Assembly (NCBI GenBank): GCA_030762895.1
Contig: CM061063.1
Span: 100,772,210 to 100,836,209, forward strand
Reading direction: 5' to 3'
Length of the DNA: 64,000 nucleotides
Origin: Sophora flavescens
Taxonomy: Eukaryota > Streptophyta > Magnoliopsida > Fabales > Fabaceae
Shown here piece after piece: positions 38,720 through 49,227 of this stretch. The position numbers and the translations under genes were made by a program. The notes beneath the pieces were generated by a model that was given only the letters and a program-made list of their open reading frames with translations, was not told the origin of the DNA and made no database searches. Position 1 is the first letter of the stretch; each line of letters opens with the position of its first letter.

Positions 38720-40429
38720 GTAAGGGGAGCTTGCCTGATGGATTTTTCTCAATAACCATTTGCTTGTTGTGTAGTTTGTATAATTGATGTGGTTGTGGTT
38801 ATCTGATTATGTGGTTTATGTTGTGTTGTATATCTGAGTATCAGTGTTTGATCTGTTTTAAATTATTTATTTGTATATGATATTGCTATGGTACATGATC
38901 TGTCTGATGGTTTGTTGTTGAATGTTGCTTGTGAGTGTTGTTTGAGAAGCCTGACTGTGGTCAGTGCACAACCGATTAATCAGATAAAAGCTTTAATAAG
39001 CTGTGTAAATTATATTCCAGGTTTTATGGGAAACGTTGGAATATAATAGTGGTGGAAAGTATTATTTTGGAAAAATAAAGAGTTTTGATGATGAGGATTT
39101 ATTAGTGTACAAGTAACCGAGTCACAATGAGAGAAAAATTGTGAAAATGTTTCGGTACTGCTAATTTTTATGTAAGAGAGTTTGCAATAATATACAAAGT
39201 TATTTTATGAGATTAATTGTTGAAAAGAAGTTAATGATGATTTTAGAAAATTGTTTCCGTGGGAAAACTAAGTTTTGGCTTGAGAAGCTTTAAAAGTGAT
39301 AATTGATGATTGATTTGGAAAAGTATGATGATAGATTTGGAAAAGTATAGAAGGCAAGTATTTTGAAACAGCAAAGACATATTTTAAGGAAGTTAAAACC
39401 TCAAGTGACTCATATTTGTGAAAACCAAGTTTTATTATTTAAGGATTTTATTGATGAATTTCCAATTTTGGAAAAAGAATTAATGAAAGCAAAACTGATT
39501 TAGTGTTAAAAGTGGTGTGTAACTCAGTAACCGAGACGTCGGGCTACTAATGTTCTGTGTTGTGATGGACTCAGTCATTTGGACTTTGAGGGCCTATATT
39601 GTATACATGAGGTATACTGTGATGAATTGTATACATGAGGTATACTGTGATGAAACATTGAAGATGTTTCTAGTGCCACGAACCTAAGACTGGGGCACCG
39701 GTCGAGAGGTGTCGCGATTGAGCACTTGGACTGTGAGGTCCTATGTTTTGATAAAAGTTTTATGGACAATGGAGGTCCTATGTTTTGATAAAAGTTTTAT
39801 GGACAAGTGATGTCCTGTGTTGTGATGAAAGTTTTAAAAGTATTTTAAAACTATGTGAGTCGTAAAGCCATTTTGAGCTTCGGCAAAGAAAGAGTGAGCA
39901 CAAAGAAAAGAACAAAACAAAAGTGTTTTGCATGCATTTGGCAGACGTGCTGCGATTTGTGGTTTCAATGCATTAATTACCAGCGGCGAAAGGTAATTCC
40001 GATGTGCATTTAGCTCCTGTGCCTAGGAAGGACATGGAGACCCCATCCTGTTTGCTAATGGTGTGGCCACTGATTGTGGACATTAGCAATGTGTTTGGCC
40101 TTGTGTGCCTGGCTATGTATGCCTTTTTTTTATTTGGATGGGAAGAGGTTGCCACCTATTGGCGAGAGTGCCAAGTTAGCCATGTGGCTTTGGAGTCTGA
40201 TCAACTCATTATTTGTTGGGATATCTCATGAGATTAGGACGAAAAGTAGATGATGAATAGAAGTGTCATGCATAATTTTATGGATGATGTTTGGGGTGTT
40301 AAACCCACTGATAAACTATTAGCTTATAAATGCTTGTGTGGTAAATGTATATGTGTTATGTGGTGTTGAGCATTTAGTTATTGGGTTAAAACTATATATT
40401 GGCGTCTCACCCTTACACACACATTTCAG
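38720..40429 (+). other. Candidate intron within LTR B
   Basis: Donor CAAGAG|GTAAGGGGAG and acceptor CACACACATTTCAG, 1,710 bp apart. The donor word is shared with LTR E (57,003/57,004), and the acceptor lies at a position equivalent to that in LTR A. Confidence 0.35.
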
Positions 40430-41088
40430 GATTCTTCTAGTTCGATATTGTACCCTGGGTACTTTAACACAGATGGTGCAGAGGAGTCTTTCTAAGTCAC
40501 TCAGAGACTTAGATCTAGTTGATTGATGAGGTATTACTTGCGGAATAACTTTTAGAACGACCAGCTTAGGGTTGAGACTTAGATTATTTTGATAGTATGT
40601 ACGAGTTTGGCTCAGAGAGCCTTTATTTTATAATGGAATGTTATGGCTCGGAGAGTCTATCTTTTGAATGAAAACATAAGCTATTTCTTTTGGTTTTGTA
40701 AAGCTTATGGCTATAGCTATTATTTTTATGTATTGATGCCTGGTTGAATTTGGTGTAACTGGAATTCTGGAGTGAAAATGTAATTATTATAAACAGTGTT
40801 ATTTTATCTGGGATGTCCGAATTACAGAGGAGACTCTGTCGAAATTTTTATAAAACTACTATCTTGTATTTAAGTATATCCTTTAAATTAAATAGGCTTG
40901 TCAAGCTATGATAGTAAGTTTGTGTGTCGATCAATTAAGGCTTAGGTATGGAGTCGTGACAAAAATTTTACACCCAATTTCAGACACTTATGTACTTATA
41001 TAAGTTATTTTCTGAAAGCACCAGCAAATTATCTTTTAATTATATTTTCGCACGTGTTTAGAAGGTAATGCCCAAGGGGGGTGTTACA

Positions 41089-41755
41089 AAGAAGATAGAT
41101 CCTAAAATGTAGCCTAAAGTCTATGTTGTTGTATCTCTATGTGTTGATGGATGATTCCTCCTTCTGAATCTGCCTGGTCCCTATTTATAGAATTGGGAAG
41201 TTAGAGTCCCAATCTAACTCAAATTCTGATCCAAATCGGTTTCTTCAGGTCCAAGTAATGTGCGTCACGGCCGTGATGGCCATCACGGCCAGGCCGTGAC
41301 GGTCTCTGCCTCTGGAAATTCTGTAAACTCCAAACTCTCGCGACGCGAAAGGTGTCTCGCGACGCGAGCCCTCAGATTTTGCCCGTGATCTGCATCACGG
41401 CTAGGCCGTGATGGATTCTGACTTGTGGTGGTTTTGGGTCACGACCGTGATGGATATCACGGTCAGGCCGTGACAGACTCTGACTTCAGCCTTTGTTCCT
41501 TTTCAGTTTTGCTCGATCATGGCCGTGATGGGCTCTGTTTGGCTCATTTTCCTTACTTTTAAAGCCCTATCTTCATCCAAACTCCATCATGGTTGATCTT
41601 GAGCATTTTACCCTTGATTTCTGCAAAACAACACACGAAAACCGCCTTACCCGTTCCAAAGGAAAATTAACCTAAAATCTTATTAAAATATGCCTAAACT
41701 ACATGAAAATGCATGCAAAATGATAGACAAAGATGATGTGAAATCACACTCATCA
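41089..41755 (-). repeat. Truncated 3' LTR of element C
   Basis: Matches 46,863-47,550. It starts exactly where LTR B ends and is missing the other 940 bp. A 24 bp deletion between direct repeats GCCGTGATGGG (41,523) removed half of one hairpin unit that is intact in the other LTR. Confidence 0.88.
41264..41536. repeat. Cluster of GC-rich hairpin units in the 3' LTR of C
   Basis: Inverted repeats built on TCACGGCCGTGATGG and GGCCGTGA at about 41,275-41,304, 41,384-41,412, 41,440-41,475 and a half unit at 41,518-41,534, plus CTCGCGACGCGAAAGG and TCTCGCGACGCGAG at 41,337-41,370. They stand out against AT-rich surroundings. Confidence 0.8.
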
Positions 41756-43396
41756 AATCACCCCAAGCTTAAAACTTTGCTTGTCCTCAAGCAATTACTC
41801 AGGCCATAAGATATAAATCAATCAAAGCATGGATAGTGAACCCAGAACCCTAGAAACTAATCCAAGTGACAGGCATATTTAATAAGCACCCAAGAGATAA
41901 TCGATTTCAAGTCCAATTAGAAGCTTAGGTTCTTCAAGTTCATATTCTCACTGATTCTGGCACTCGTCTCACCTCACTCAAGTGTTCCAGGGTATATGAC
42001 ATTTCGCTCAAGTCCCTCAAGGAAAGTATTCTACCATAGGCTTGACTATTAACCAAATCTCTACTTTATTAATGGAAACACATAAGAATCAAGAGGTCTT
42101 TTCCTTTGGTTGTAATGTGGCCATGGGATTAATTGTTAGGTGGGAAAATCAAGGAAAGGGAATTTCAAGAAGGCTAGACAAATCATCAAACATTGCAAAG
42201 CATGAAACCTTCTAAAATACCTTTTTGGTGCTTTGATTTACTTTTCCACCTTTTTTTTTTCTTATTTATTTTCATTTCTCACTTTCTTTTGTCGTCCCAT
42301 TCTACATTTTTTTCTTTTGTTTATTTCATTTTTATTTAATTGGAGAAGGGGAGATTTTTAGCTCAAGAGAAATATTTTCTAACTTTTTCATCCCAAACTT
42401 TTTCAAACTACCATTTACCCTTTTTGTAATACTTTAAAAGGTGCCATACCAAGCATTATTCCTCAAAGTAATTCAAGGTACCGAGAAAAGTATTTTATTC
42501 TTTAGGCTCAAAACTGGGCAACTAAGGGGTAGCATTTAATCAATCAAAGCTCAGAAGGCCGGAAAAATACCTAGTGCCTCAATCATTTTCAAAAGTTTTT
42601 TAAAAAATTTTTAAGTTTCGAAACGGTTTCAAGTCAAGTTCTAGAAAATACAGTCCAAGAGGAATTAAAACACTCTATCACAAGGAATGGGGTAGATTTA
42701 GTGAGTACTCCTTTTAGGCTCAAAATCTTACATTTAGTAGTTCAAAAATCAGTGAGAAACACAAATCTAAGGAATCATATGCTAATTATTAACTATCAAA
42801 TGATCATCTCAAGAATTTTTATTTTTAGCCTTGTCACAAGAATAATAAAAAATTGGGTTCAAAAATTCACTATCTCAATTCATTTGGCACCAAGTTCTCA
42901 CAATTGGATGCATATTCTAAGTGAGGGGCAATCTAGAGAATGTGATCATACCAAACTATGCCTATGTGAATGCAATATGAATGCAACAATGCAAATGCAA
43001 AAGATACCCCTACCCCAAGCTTAACACTTACATTGTCTACAATGTAAATAATCAAGTTGGATAGAGGAGAAAAATGGAACAACTTACCGAGGTGGTAGCG
43101 GGTGTTGGCTCACATTCCAGTCAAAACTTGGGTGGAAATAGCATCACGGCCGTGAGGCTTATCACGGGCAGGCCGTGATGGCTTCTGACTTTATTAGTCC
43201 TTGCTCTTCTTGCTTTTCCTTCCTCTTTACCCTGAAAACACTAGACAAACCTATTAATTTATGATTTTTTTTTTGCCTCTTGATCTTCTCAAATTATTCA
43301 AGAGATAAATTCAAAAACAAAAGGAAAAGGGAAAGAAAACATGGGTTGCCTCCCAAGAAGCGCTTATTTACGATCCTAAGCTTGACCATACTTCCT
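41756..43396 (-). other. Non-coding tail and PPT of element C
   Basis: No ORF with a recognisable domain. Read on the minus strand it begins near the word CTTGGGAGGCAACCCATG (43,342-43,359), found near the end of the coding region in many Athila elements, and ends in AAGCTTGGGGTGATT before the LTR, a plausible PPT. One more hairpin unit of the LTR type is at 43,143-43,184. Confidence 0.65.
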
Positions 43397-44110
43397 TCAA
43401 TCAACTGGGGTCGACTGGGCATAGAAGTGCCGGAACACTTTTCTTCCAAGGAACTCCTTCAAAAAGCCGTTTCTGCTCATACGGCCAATAACGCTTCCGC
43501 TTCGCTCTTTTCTCTCGGAGCTTCCTAGCCTTCCTTCCGGCTGAAGTTCTGTTTCCGCATGATCAGCAACGTCAACTACGTCACTGTAGGGTGCATCATC
43601 ATCCATGCATATCTTTGGAGTGGCTTCCATGCTAAGTTCTTTCTTTACCACTGGAGACGTTACGTCAATTCTGCACACATGGCTCTCAAAAGGAGGGTTG
43701 TTATAAGAGGTAATAAATTCAAAATCGACCCTACCTTCCTCTACATTTAGAGGGAGTTTACCATTCCTTACATCTATTACTGCTCCAGCGGTGGCCAAGA
43801 ATGGCCTTCCTAAAATGATGGGGAATCTAGAATTCCCTTTCATGTCCAATACCAGGAAATCGGTAGGGATGAAGAATTTCCCTACCTTCACAGGAACATT
43901 CTCTAGTATGCCTAGAGGAGTCCTAGTTGAGCCATCCGCAAATTGTAAGGAGAATTTGAATGGTCTCAACTCTTTCGTTCCCAACCTTTCCAAGATAGTG
44001 AGCGACATCAAGCTCGCACTAGCCCCTAAGTCACATAAGGCTTGGTCTATTTGCACTTTTTCAATCGAGCAAGCGATAGAGAAACTACCTGGGTCTTTCA
44101 GTTTAGGGGC
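43397..44110 (-). pseudogene. Element C protease region
   Basis: ORF of about 220-235 codons with an aspartic-protease active site of the Athila kind, ALCDLGASASLM near 44,030, where DLGA replaces the usual D-S/T-G. A second typical motif, FPIILGRPFLATAGAVIDV, follows about 70 residues later. The last third is Ser/Asp/Glu-rich and does not resemble RT; it ends AQSTPVD. It is one frame off from the upstream gag because of a 2 bp AT insertion near 44,113, so a continuous gag-pro cannot be read here. In a working element it would cut the gag polyprotein. Confidence 0.75.
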
Positions 44111-45759
44111 ATATTATATTTTTTCATGACATTTGGCTCCTCAGTTAAGCTCTTAGTTTCTACTTCCACTTGCTTTCTCTTGACCAACCTTTGTGGGAAA
44201 GGTATCGGGGGTTGGTACGGTGGTGGAGGGACATACTTTGGTTCTGGATCTTCATCTTCGCTCATGTCCTCCTCTGGTTCCACGTCCTTTTCCCCCACCC
44301 CAAGCTTATCATCCCTCAAGTGTATGGCATTACAATGCTCAATGGGATTAGCTTCGGGTTGACCCGGGAACGTACCCTTAGGTCTAGTGTATGTGCTGTC
44401 TTGTTGGGCAATTTGTGTTTCTAGCATCTTGTTGTGGATTGCTAAGTTGTCTAGCTTAGATGCTAGCTCTTTTATTGCCTCGTTTACTGCCCTGCCTTGT
44501 TGTCTAAACTCCTCATTTTGTTTTGTCTGAGTTTCGACAAAACTTTCAAATAAAGTCTCGAGTTTAGATATCTGCACCTGAGGATACCCCGGTGCGGCTC
44601 TCTTATTACCTTGGCCCTCTTAGAACTCATGGTTGAGCGTATTGCTGTAGTTGCCGTATGAGAGGTAAGGGTTGTTCTTCCTTTGGTTGTAGGGATTTGG
44701 GGGAGCATAATTGGGCAACTTCGGGTTTGTGTCGTAGAAGTTGTGACACGCGTTCACTTGTTCCCCCGAAGCGCCGGATCCATGAGCAATTCCACGTGGG
44801 CACTCCATGATGTCGTGTCCCTGCATTCCACAAATCTCACAAACAAGGTTAGTAGCACCTATTGCACTCACATTAGCCCTTTCAAGCCGATCAAAACGTT
44901 TATTAAGTGAGTCTATTTTTGACATTATAAGATCAATGCTATTTACTTCAAACTTACCCCCCAAAATCTTGTTCGGGTTATTACCTCTTTCTGAACCCCA
45001 TTGGTGGTAGTTGGTGGCCACGTTCTCAATGATGTTGAAGGCCTCAGTCAGAGGCCTGTTCATAAAGGCTCCACCAGCTGCAGAATCAAGTGACACCTTC
45101 GAAGAGTAGTCCAATCCGTTGTAGAAGGTGTGCACTAGTAACCACCTCTCGAGTCCATGGTGTGGGCAAGACTCCAGCAGTCCCTTGTAGCGATCCCAAG
45201 CTTCCGATAAGGATTCTCCGTCTTTTAGGAAGAAGCCGGTGATCTGGGTTCTTATGTAGACCGTCTTGGATGGAGGAAAGAATTTCTCCAAGACCGCCTG
45301 TTCCAGTTGGTCCCAAGTAGATAAGGTGTTGGCGGGTATTTGCTTTATCCAAGCCTTTGCTTTTACAGTTAGAGATGAGGGGAATAACCTCAAGCGAATA
45401 GCATCGACCGGTGCACCATGAATCCTAATTGCATCGGTGAACTCCAAGAATGTTTCTACGTGATCAGTCGGGTCCTCCGAGGGCAATCCTCCGAATTGGT
45501 GCTGCCTAATCATGTTGATTAGCATAGGCGGTATAGTGTAGTTCTCCGCCTCAATCTCTGGCCTGGCAATTCCAGTTCGCAAACCCCTAGCATTTGGGGC
45601 TGCGTAGTCCTTCAAAGGTTTCGTATCCGGAAGATTCGCCATGAGTGGAATGGGAATCGACCTTTCTCCCTCTCTTTGTAGTCTCCTACGTCTGTGGAAG
45701 GTCCTCTCGATTTCTGGATCAACCTCACTAAGGCTCCCAAGACTTAGGGATATTTGCAT
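44098..45759 (-). pseudogene. Element C gag, Athila type
   Basis: Reading frame from ATG at 45,759 (a second, well placed ATG, MANLPDTKPLKDYAAP, is at 45,642). The core gag domain is clear: WIKQIPANTLSTWDQLEQA, KFFPPSKTVYIRTQITGF and SLSEAWDRYKGLLESCPHHG. A CCHC knuckle, CEICGMQGHDIMEC, follows near 44,830. A TAA at 44,620-44,622 interrupts the frame, which continues in the same phase for another 170 codons with a helical, probably coiled-coil stretch (KLETLFESFVETQTKQNEEF) and a Pro-rich acidic stretch. It ends at 44,098, where a 2 bp insertion puts the protease out of frame. The role in an intact element is RNA packaging in virus-like particles. Confidence 0.88.
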
Positions 45760-45898
45760 ATAACACACAGAGAGATGGATACACTAGAAGGAAAGAGAAA
45801 TTATTTATTTATTTATTTTTCAGAAATAAAAATCAAATAAAAAGAAAAGGTCCAGAAAAATCAATTCAAAAACTAAATTGAGATTCGAAAAGGCACAG

Positions 45899-45916
45899 TC
45901 CCCGGCAACGGCGCCA
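45899..45916 (-). other. Primer binding site of element C (tRNA-Asp)
   Basis: The minus strand reads TGGCGCCGTTGCCGGGGA, an 18-base complement of the 3' end of plant tRNA-Asp(GUC) including CCA, six bases inside the LTR end. This primer is characteristic of Athila elements. Confidence 0.9.
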
Positions 45917-46443
45917 AAAACTTGACAGGCGCTGCGCGTCGCGCGGGCGGCGCGCCTGCGTGCGATTCCGGCAAGTGTACCGGACTATCGTCAAGTAATA
46001 AAAGATATCGATCCCACAGAGACTGTGATCCCGAATCGCAACCAATTATCAAATCGAGTAGATCTGGACTGTATAAAAAGGATTTGAAAAAGGATTTTTG
46101 ATTAAGAGATAAACAAACAGAATCGAATAAAACAGAAAACAAATCTTTTTTTGGTTTTTCAGATCTAAATGGGTTCCTAGGGATTTTAGGTTACCAACAA
46201 GATCGTTTACGTTGCTAAGTCTGATTTACCCTTGTTAATTAACGAAATTGCCTTGAAGGCGAGTTTATCCTTTAATAGTTTAAGCTCCCTCTCGGGTTAC
46301 AAAAATCGTGCCCAATTGACCCAACCCCTACTCTCGTGGTAGTCGAACTCAGATTGGACCCTTTGCGTTTCGTGACAACTCGTTGATCCTCGAGGGACGG
46401 CTTCTAACTCTCGTGATTTCAGTCCCAAGTCTGACTTCTATAG

Positions 46444-46690
46444 ATCCGACACCTAAGTTCACCGCTAGGTTCCTCCTTAAAATGTCTAAGTCATGCAAAT
46501 AAACCTAAGTTCACTGCTAGGTTCCTCCTTAGATCATCCATATCTCACAAACAAGCGGCCGCCGAATTTTACGAGTGAAAAACACTAGAAATCCTAAGTT
46601 CACCGCTAGGTTCCTCCTTAGAATGTCTACGTCCCGCAAATAAGCGGTCGCCGAATTTATGAGTGATTAAACACTAGAAATCAGATCTAA
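46444..46690. repeat. Degenerate tandem repeats in LTR C
   Basis: Three copies of a unit starting CCTAAGTTCACCGCTAGG (46,452; 46,504; 46,594), followed in two cases by GCGGCCGCCGAATTTTACG or GCGGTCGCCGAATTTATG and CACTAGAAATC. Confidence 0.8.
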
Positions 46691-47035
46691 AGCAAATCGA
46701 AATTAACAAAGATATTACATCAAATTTACAACATCATAAACGAATCTCGGGCATAGCCCCAATCCCTAGAAACAAACTACTACTCAAGTCTTGCCATGTA
46801 GATGACAAGCTTGGTTGACAACATCATGAAAATACAAAAATCAGAGAAGAGAGGAGGAAGAAGAAGATAGATCCTAAAATGTAGCCTAAAGTCTATGTTG
46901 TTGTATCTCTATGTGTTGATGGATGATTCCTCCTTCTGAATCTGCCTGGTCCCTATTTATAGAATTGGGAAGTTAGAGTCCCAATCTAACTCAAATTCTG
47001 ATCCAAATCGGTTTCTTCAGGTCCAAGTAATGTGC

Positions 47036-47330
47036 GTCACGGCCGTGATGGCCATCACGGCCAGGCCGTGACGGTCTCTGCCTCTGGAAATTCTGTAAAC
47101 TCCAAACTCTCGCGACGCGAAAGGTGTCTCGCGACGCGAGCCCTCAGATTTTGCCCGTGATCTGCATCACGGCTAGGCCGTGATGGATTCTGACTTGTGG
47201 TGGTTTTGGGTCACGACCGTGATGGATATCACGGTCAGGCCGTGACAGACTCTGACTTCAGCCTTTGTTCCTTTTCAGTTTTGCTCGATCATGGCCGTGA
47301 TGGGAATCACGGCTAGGCCGTGATGGGCTC
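47036..47330. repeat. Cluster of GC-rich hairpin units in the 5' LTR of C
   Basis: Four units of the form ATCACGGCCGTGATGG, 4-6 bases, ATCACGGC, A or TA, GGCCGTGATGG: about 47,037-47,074, 47,154-47,186, 47,211-47,246 and 47,289-47,326. Between the first two lies CTCGCGACGCGAAAGG and TCTCGCGACGCGAG (47,109-47,141). TCTGACTT follows several units. The same type appears once at 43,143. Confidence 0.82.
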
Positions 47331-47550
47331 TGTTTGGCTCATTTTCTTTACTTTTAAAGCCCTATCTTCATCCAAACTCCATCATGATTGATCTTGAGCA
47401 TTTTACCCTTGATTTTTGCAAAACAACACACGAAAACCGCCTTACCCGTTCCAAAGGAAAATTAACCTAAAGTCTGATTAAAATATGCCTAAACTACATG
47501 AAAATGCATGCAAAATGATAGACAAAGATGATGTGAAATCACACTCATCA

Positions 47551-49227
47551 GGTATCTTAGAGGTGAAAGGTGAATTTTTGATGCCTTGGTCTGCATGATA
47601 ATGTTTAAACTCAATTGTGCCCTCTTCTTTATTTTGCATTCAAGTTATTGCACACATAAGTCTTGATTAGTAATTATATGGCTTCACATTATTGGTTCTA
47701 TATGTTTATATTGTTGTGGGTAGGTCTTTTCTTGATAATTAAATTGCTATATTGATATTGGTGAAGCTCTCAACCAATTTGGCCTCCACTTTTCTTAGTT
47801 AACGGGTGAAGTAAATTAACACATAAACTTGATTGCCGCCATGTTTTCATTAAAGTCAATACTTATCATTGTGTTAATGAATACAGAGTTAAGGTAAGGA
47901 TTTTAATTTCTTCTTATATATGGAAATTGTGGCTAGCTTAGCATGTGTACTATTCTGAAAAGTTCTCATTTTGGAATCAACTAGTTAGATTATATGGTTC
48001 TGAATTGTCTTGCTTAGAACATTGATAGACTTATTTATGGTTGGATATATCTGAATGTTCATTAGTTCCCTGTCAAGTAGTTATAATATTTATAACTTAT
48101 AGGTTAAGGTTTCAATTAAGATAGGCCAAGAAGTATGGACATGGTACATGTAAATTATTCTGTTGTGCCAAAGAATAAGTGGAGTGTGACATAGGTTGGA
48201 AGATAAAGAATCTTATTGCTCTGCATAATGTTTTCTTCTGAGTATGAATTTATGTTTCTTAGTTAATTGGACCTTACTCTCACTCCTTTGACTTTTTTCC
48301 CCATGATTAGTTATCTTACATTTGATCCTGTTCTGCCAAACTTCATTATTGATTTTAAATTATAATTCAAGAATTCTTTACAATATGCCTAAATTCTGTT
48401 CTGGAGCTTTAGTATTAGTAGCCTACTTTAAAGTAAGCAAGAATGAAGAAAAGAGCTTCCTTTTTGTTAGGTGTCAAATAGCAGAAAGGAATGGGTGTGA
48501 AAGGTAACATAATTCAATGACTAATATTGGTTAACGTAGGGAGGAATGAAATTCACGAGTTAAGTTTCCTAAGCTTCCCTTGTATTTTGTGTGGCTAGAC
48601 GACATTCTTAGCAAGGTTATCTAATTTGCTTGTGCGTATTAACTACTACTTGTAAGCTAAAACTTAAAATATTCCTTCAATTCAAGCAAGGTTGCCTTGC
48701 TGTACTTCCAGTATGTGGACACCTCTCCACTTTTGCCTTCCATCAAATTCTCCCATGTTGGCACATTCTTTCCATATTAACTTCATGTGCTAGAGATAAG
48801 TCGATTATCTATGGTATTTTAAAATTATGTATCCTAAAATATTCAGTACATGACTCTCTAATTATTCTATTCCTTTATGTGCTTTCTCAACAGCATATCC
48901 TTACCCTGTTTCCTATGTCTGGCAAAATCCATTTCCTTTCTTCTATGCATTGACAACTGCTAAAAGTCTTACTTATTGTTGAAGGAAATAGAGTTCAAGG
49001 CTGCTAACTCTTGCATCTTCCATTATACCCAAAATATCAACAACTTTTTGATTTCTATTCATGTACATATACCAGCTAAGAGAAAAGGAAATAAAAGTCA
49101 ATCACCTCTTCCTCAGATTTTATTTTGTGTAAGTTACACCATTTCACTCCAATCTCCATGATGTATTTCACAACTTTTCTAATGTAACAAATTTCGAGGA
49201 CGAAATTTTATTTAAGAGGGGGAGAAA
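47551..49227 (+). other. Unassigned AT-rich DNA ending in the PPT of element D
   Basis: No coding domain or RNA gene seen. The last 40 bp, with CGAGGACGAAATTTT and AAGAGGGGGAGAAA before TGTCATATACC, is a chromovirus-type PPT. This makes at least the right part the interior of element D. Whether all of it belongs to D is not clear. Confidence 0.55.

Larger units (their letters stand above)
36780..41088 (+). repeat. Complete 3' LTR of element B
   Basis: 4,309 bp, TGTAACACCCCG...GGGGTGTTACA. A CT-rich tract lies at 37,380-37,570, a splice-donor-like site at 38,719/38,720, the 28 bp pair at 39,598-39,653, a shortened 36 bp array at 39,733-39,842 and an acceptor-like site at 40,429/40,430. It is related to LTR A in the opposite orientation but lacks the 157-codon ORF. 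The right end abuts LTR C sequence directly. Confidence 0.9.
41089..47550 (-). mobile_element. Element C: Athila-like non-autonomous LTR retrotransposon, 3' LTR truncated
   Basis: Minus-strand element with a full 5' LTR (45,923-47,550), an 18 bp PBS complementary to plant tRNA-Asp, a gag and a protease-like region, a 1.6 kb non-coding tail and a 3' LTR cut at 41,089. The tRNA-Asp PBS and the gag type point to the Athila branch of Ty3/gypsy. Between the protease and the PPT there is no room for, and no trace of, reverse transcriptase, RNase H or integrase. That makes it a non-autonomous derivative resembling the gag-only elements described in plants as TR-GAG, here with a protease as well. Confidence 0.85.
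45923..47550 (-). repeat. 5' LTR of element C
   Basis: 1,628 bp, read TGATGAGTGTG...CCTGTCA on the minus strand. The end near the PBS is very GC-rich (45,927-45,965). It contains degenerate internal repeats (46,444-46,690) and a cluster of hairpin units (47,036-47,330). I could not find a TSD, because the other end of the element is cut off. Confidence 0.85.

Noticed and set aside
43397..44056. End of the element C protease ORF as the beginning of a reverse transcriptase
   Set aside because: The last third is Ser/Glu/Asp-rich and has none of the RT motifs; no RT motif was found on the way to the LTR.
45899..45916. tRNA-Asp-like sequence as a possible tRNA gene
   Set aside because: Only the last 18 bases match and no cloverleaf surrounds them; position and orientation show a primer binding site.
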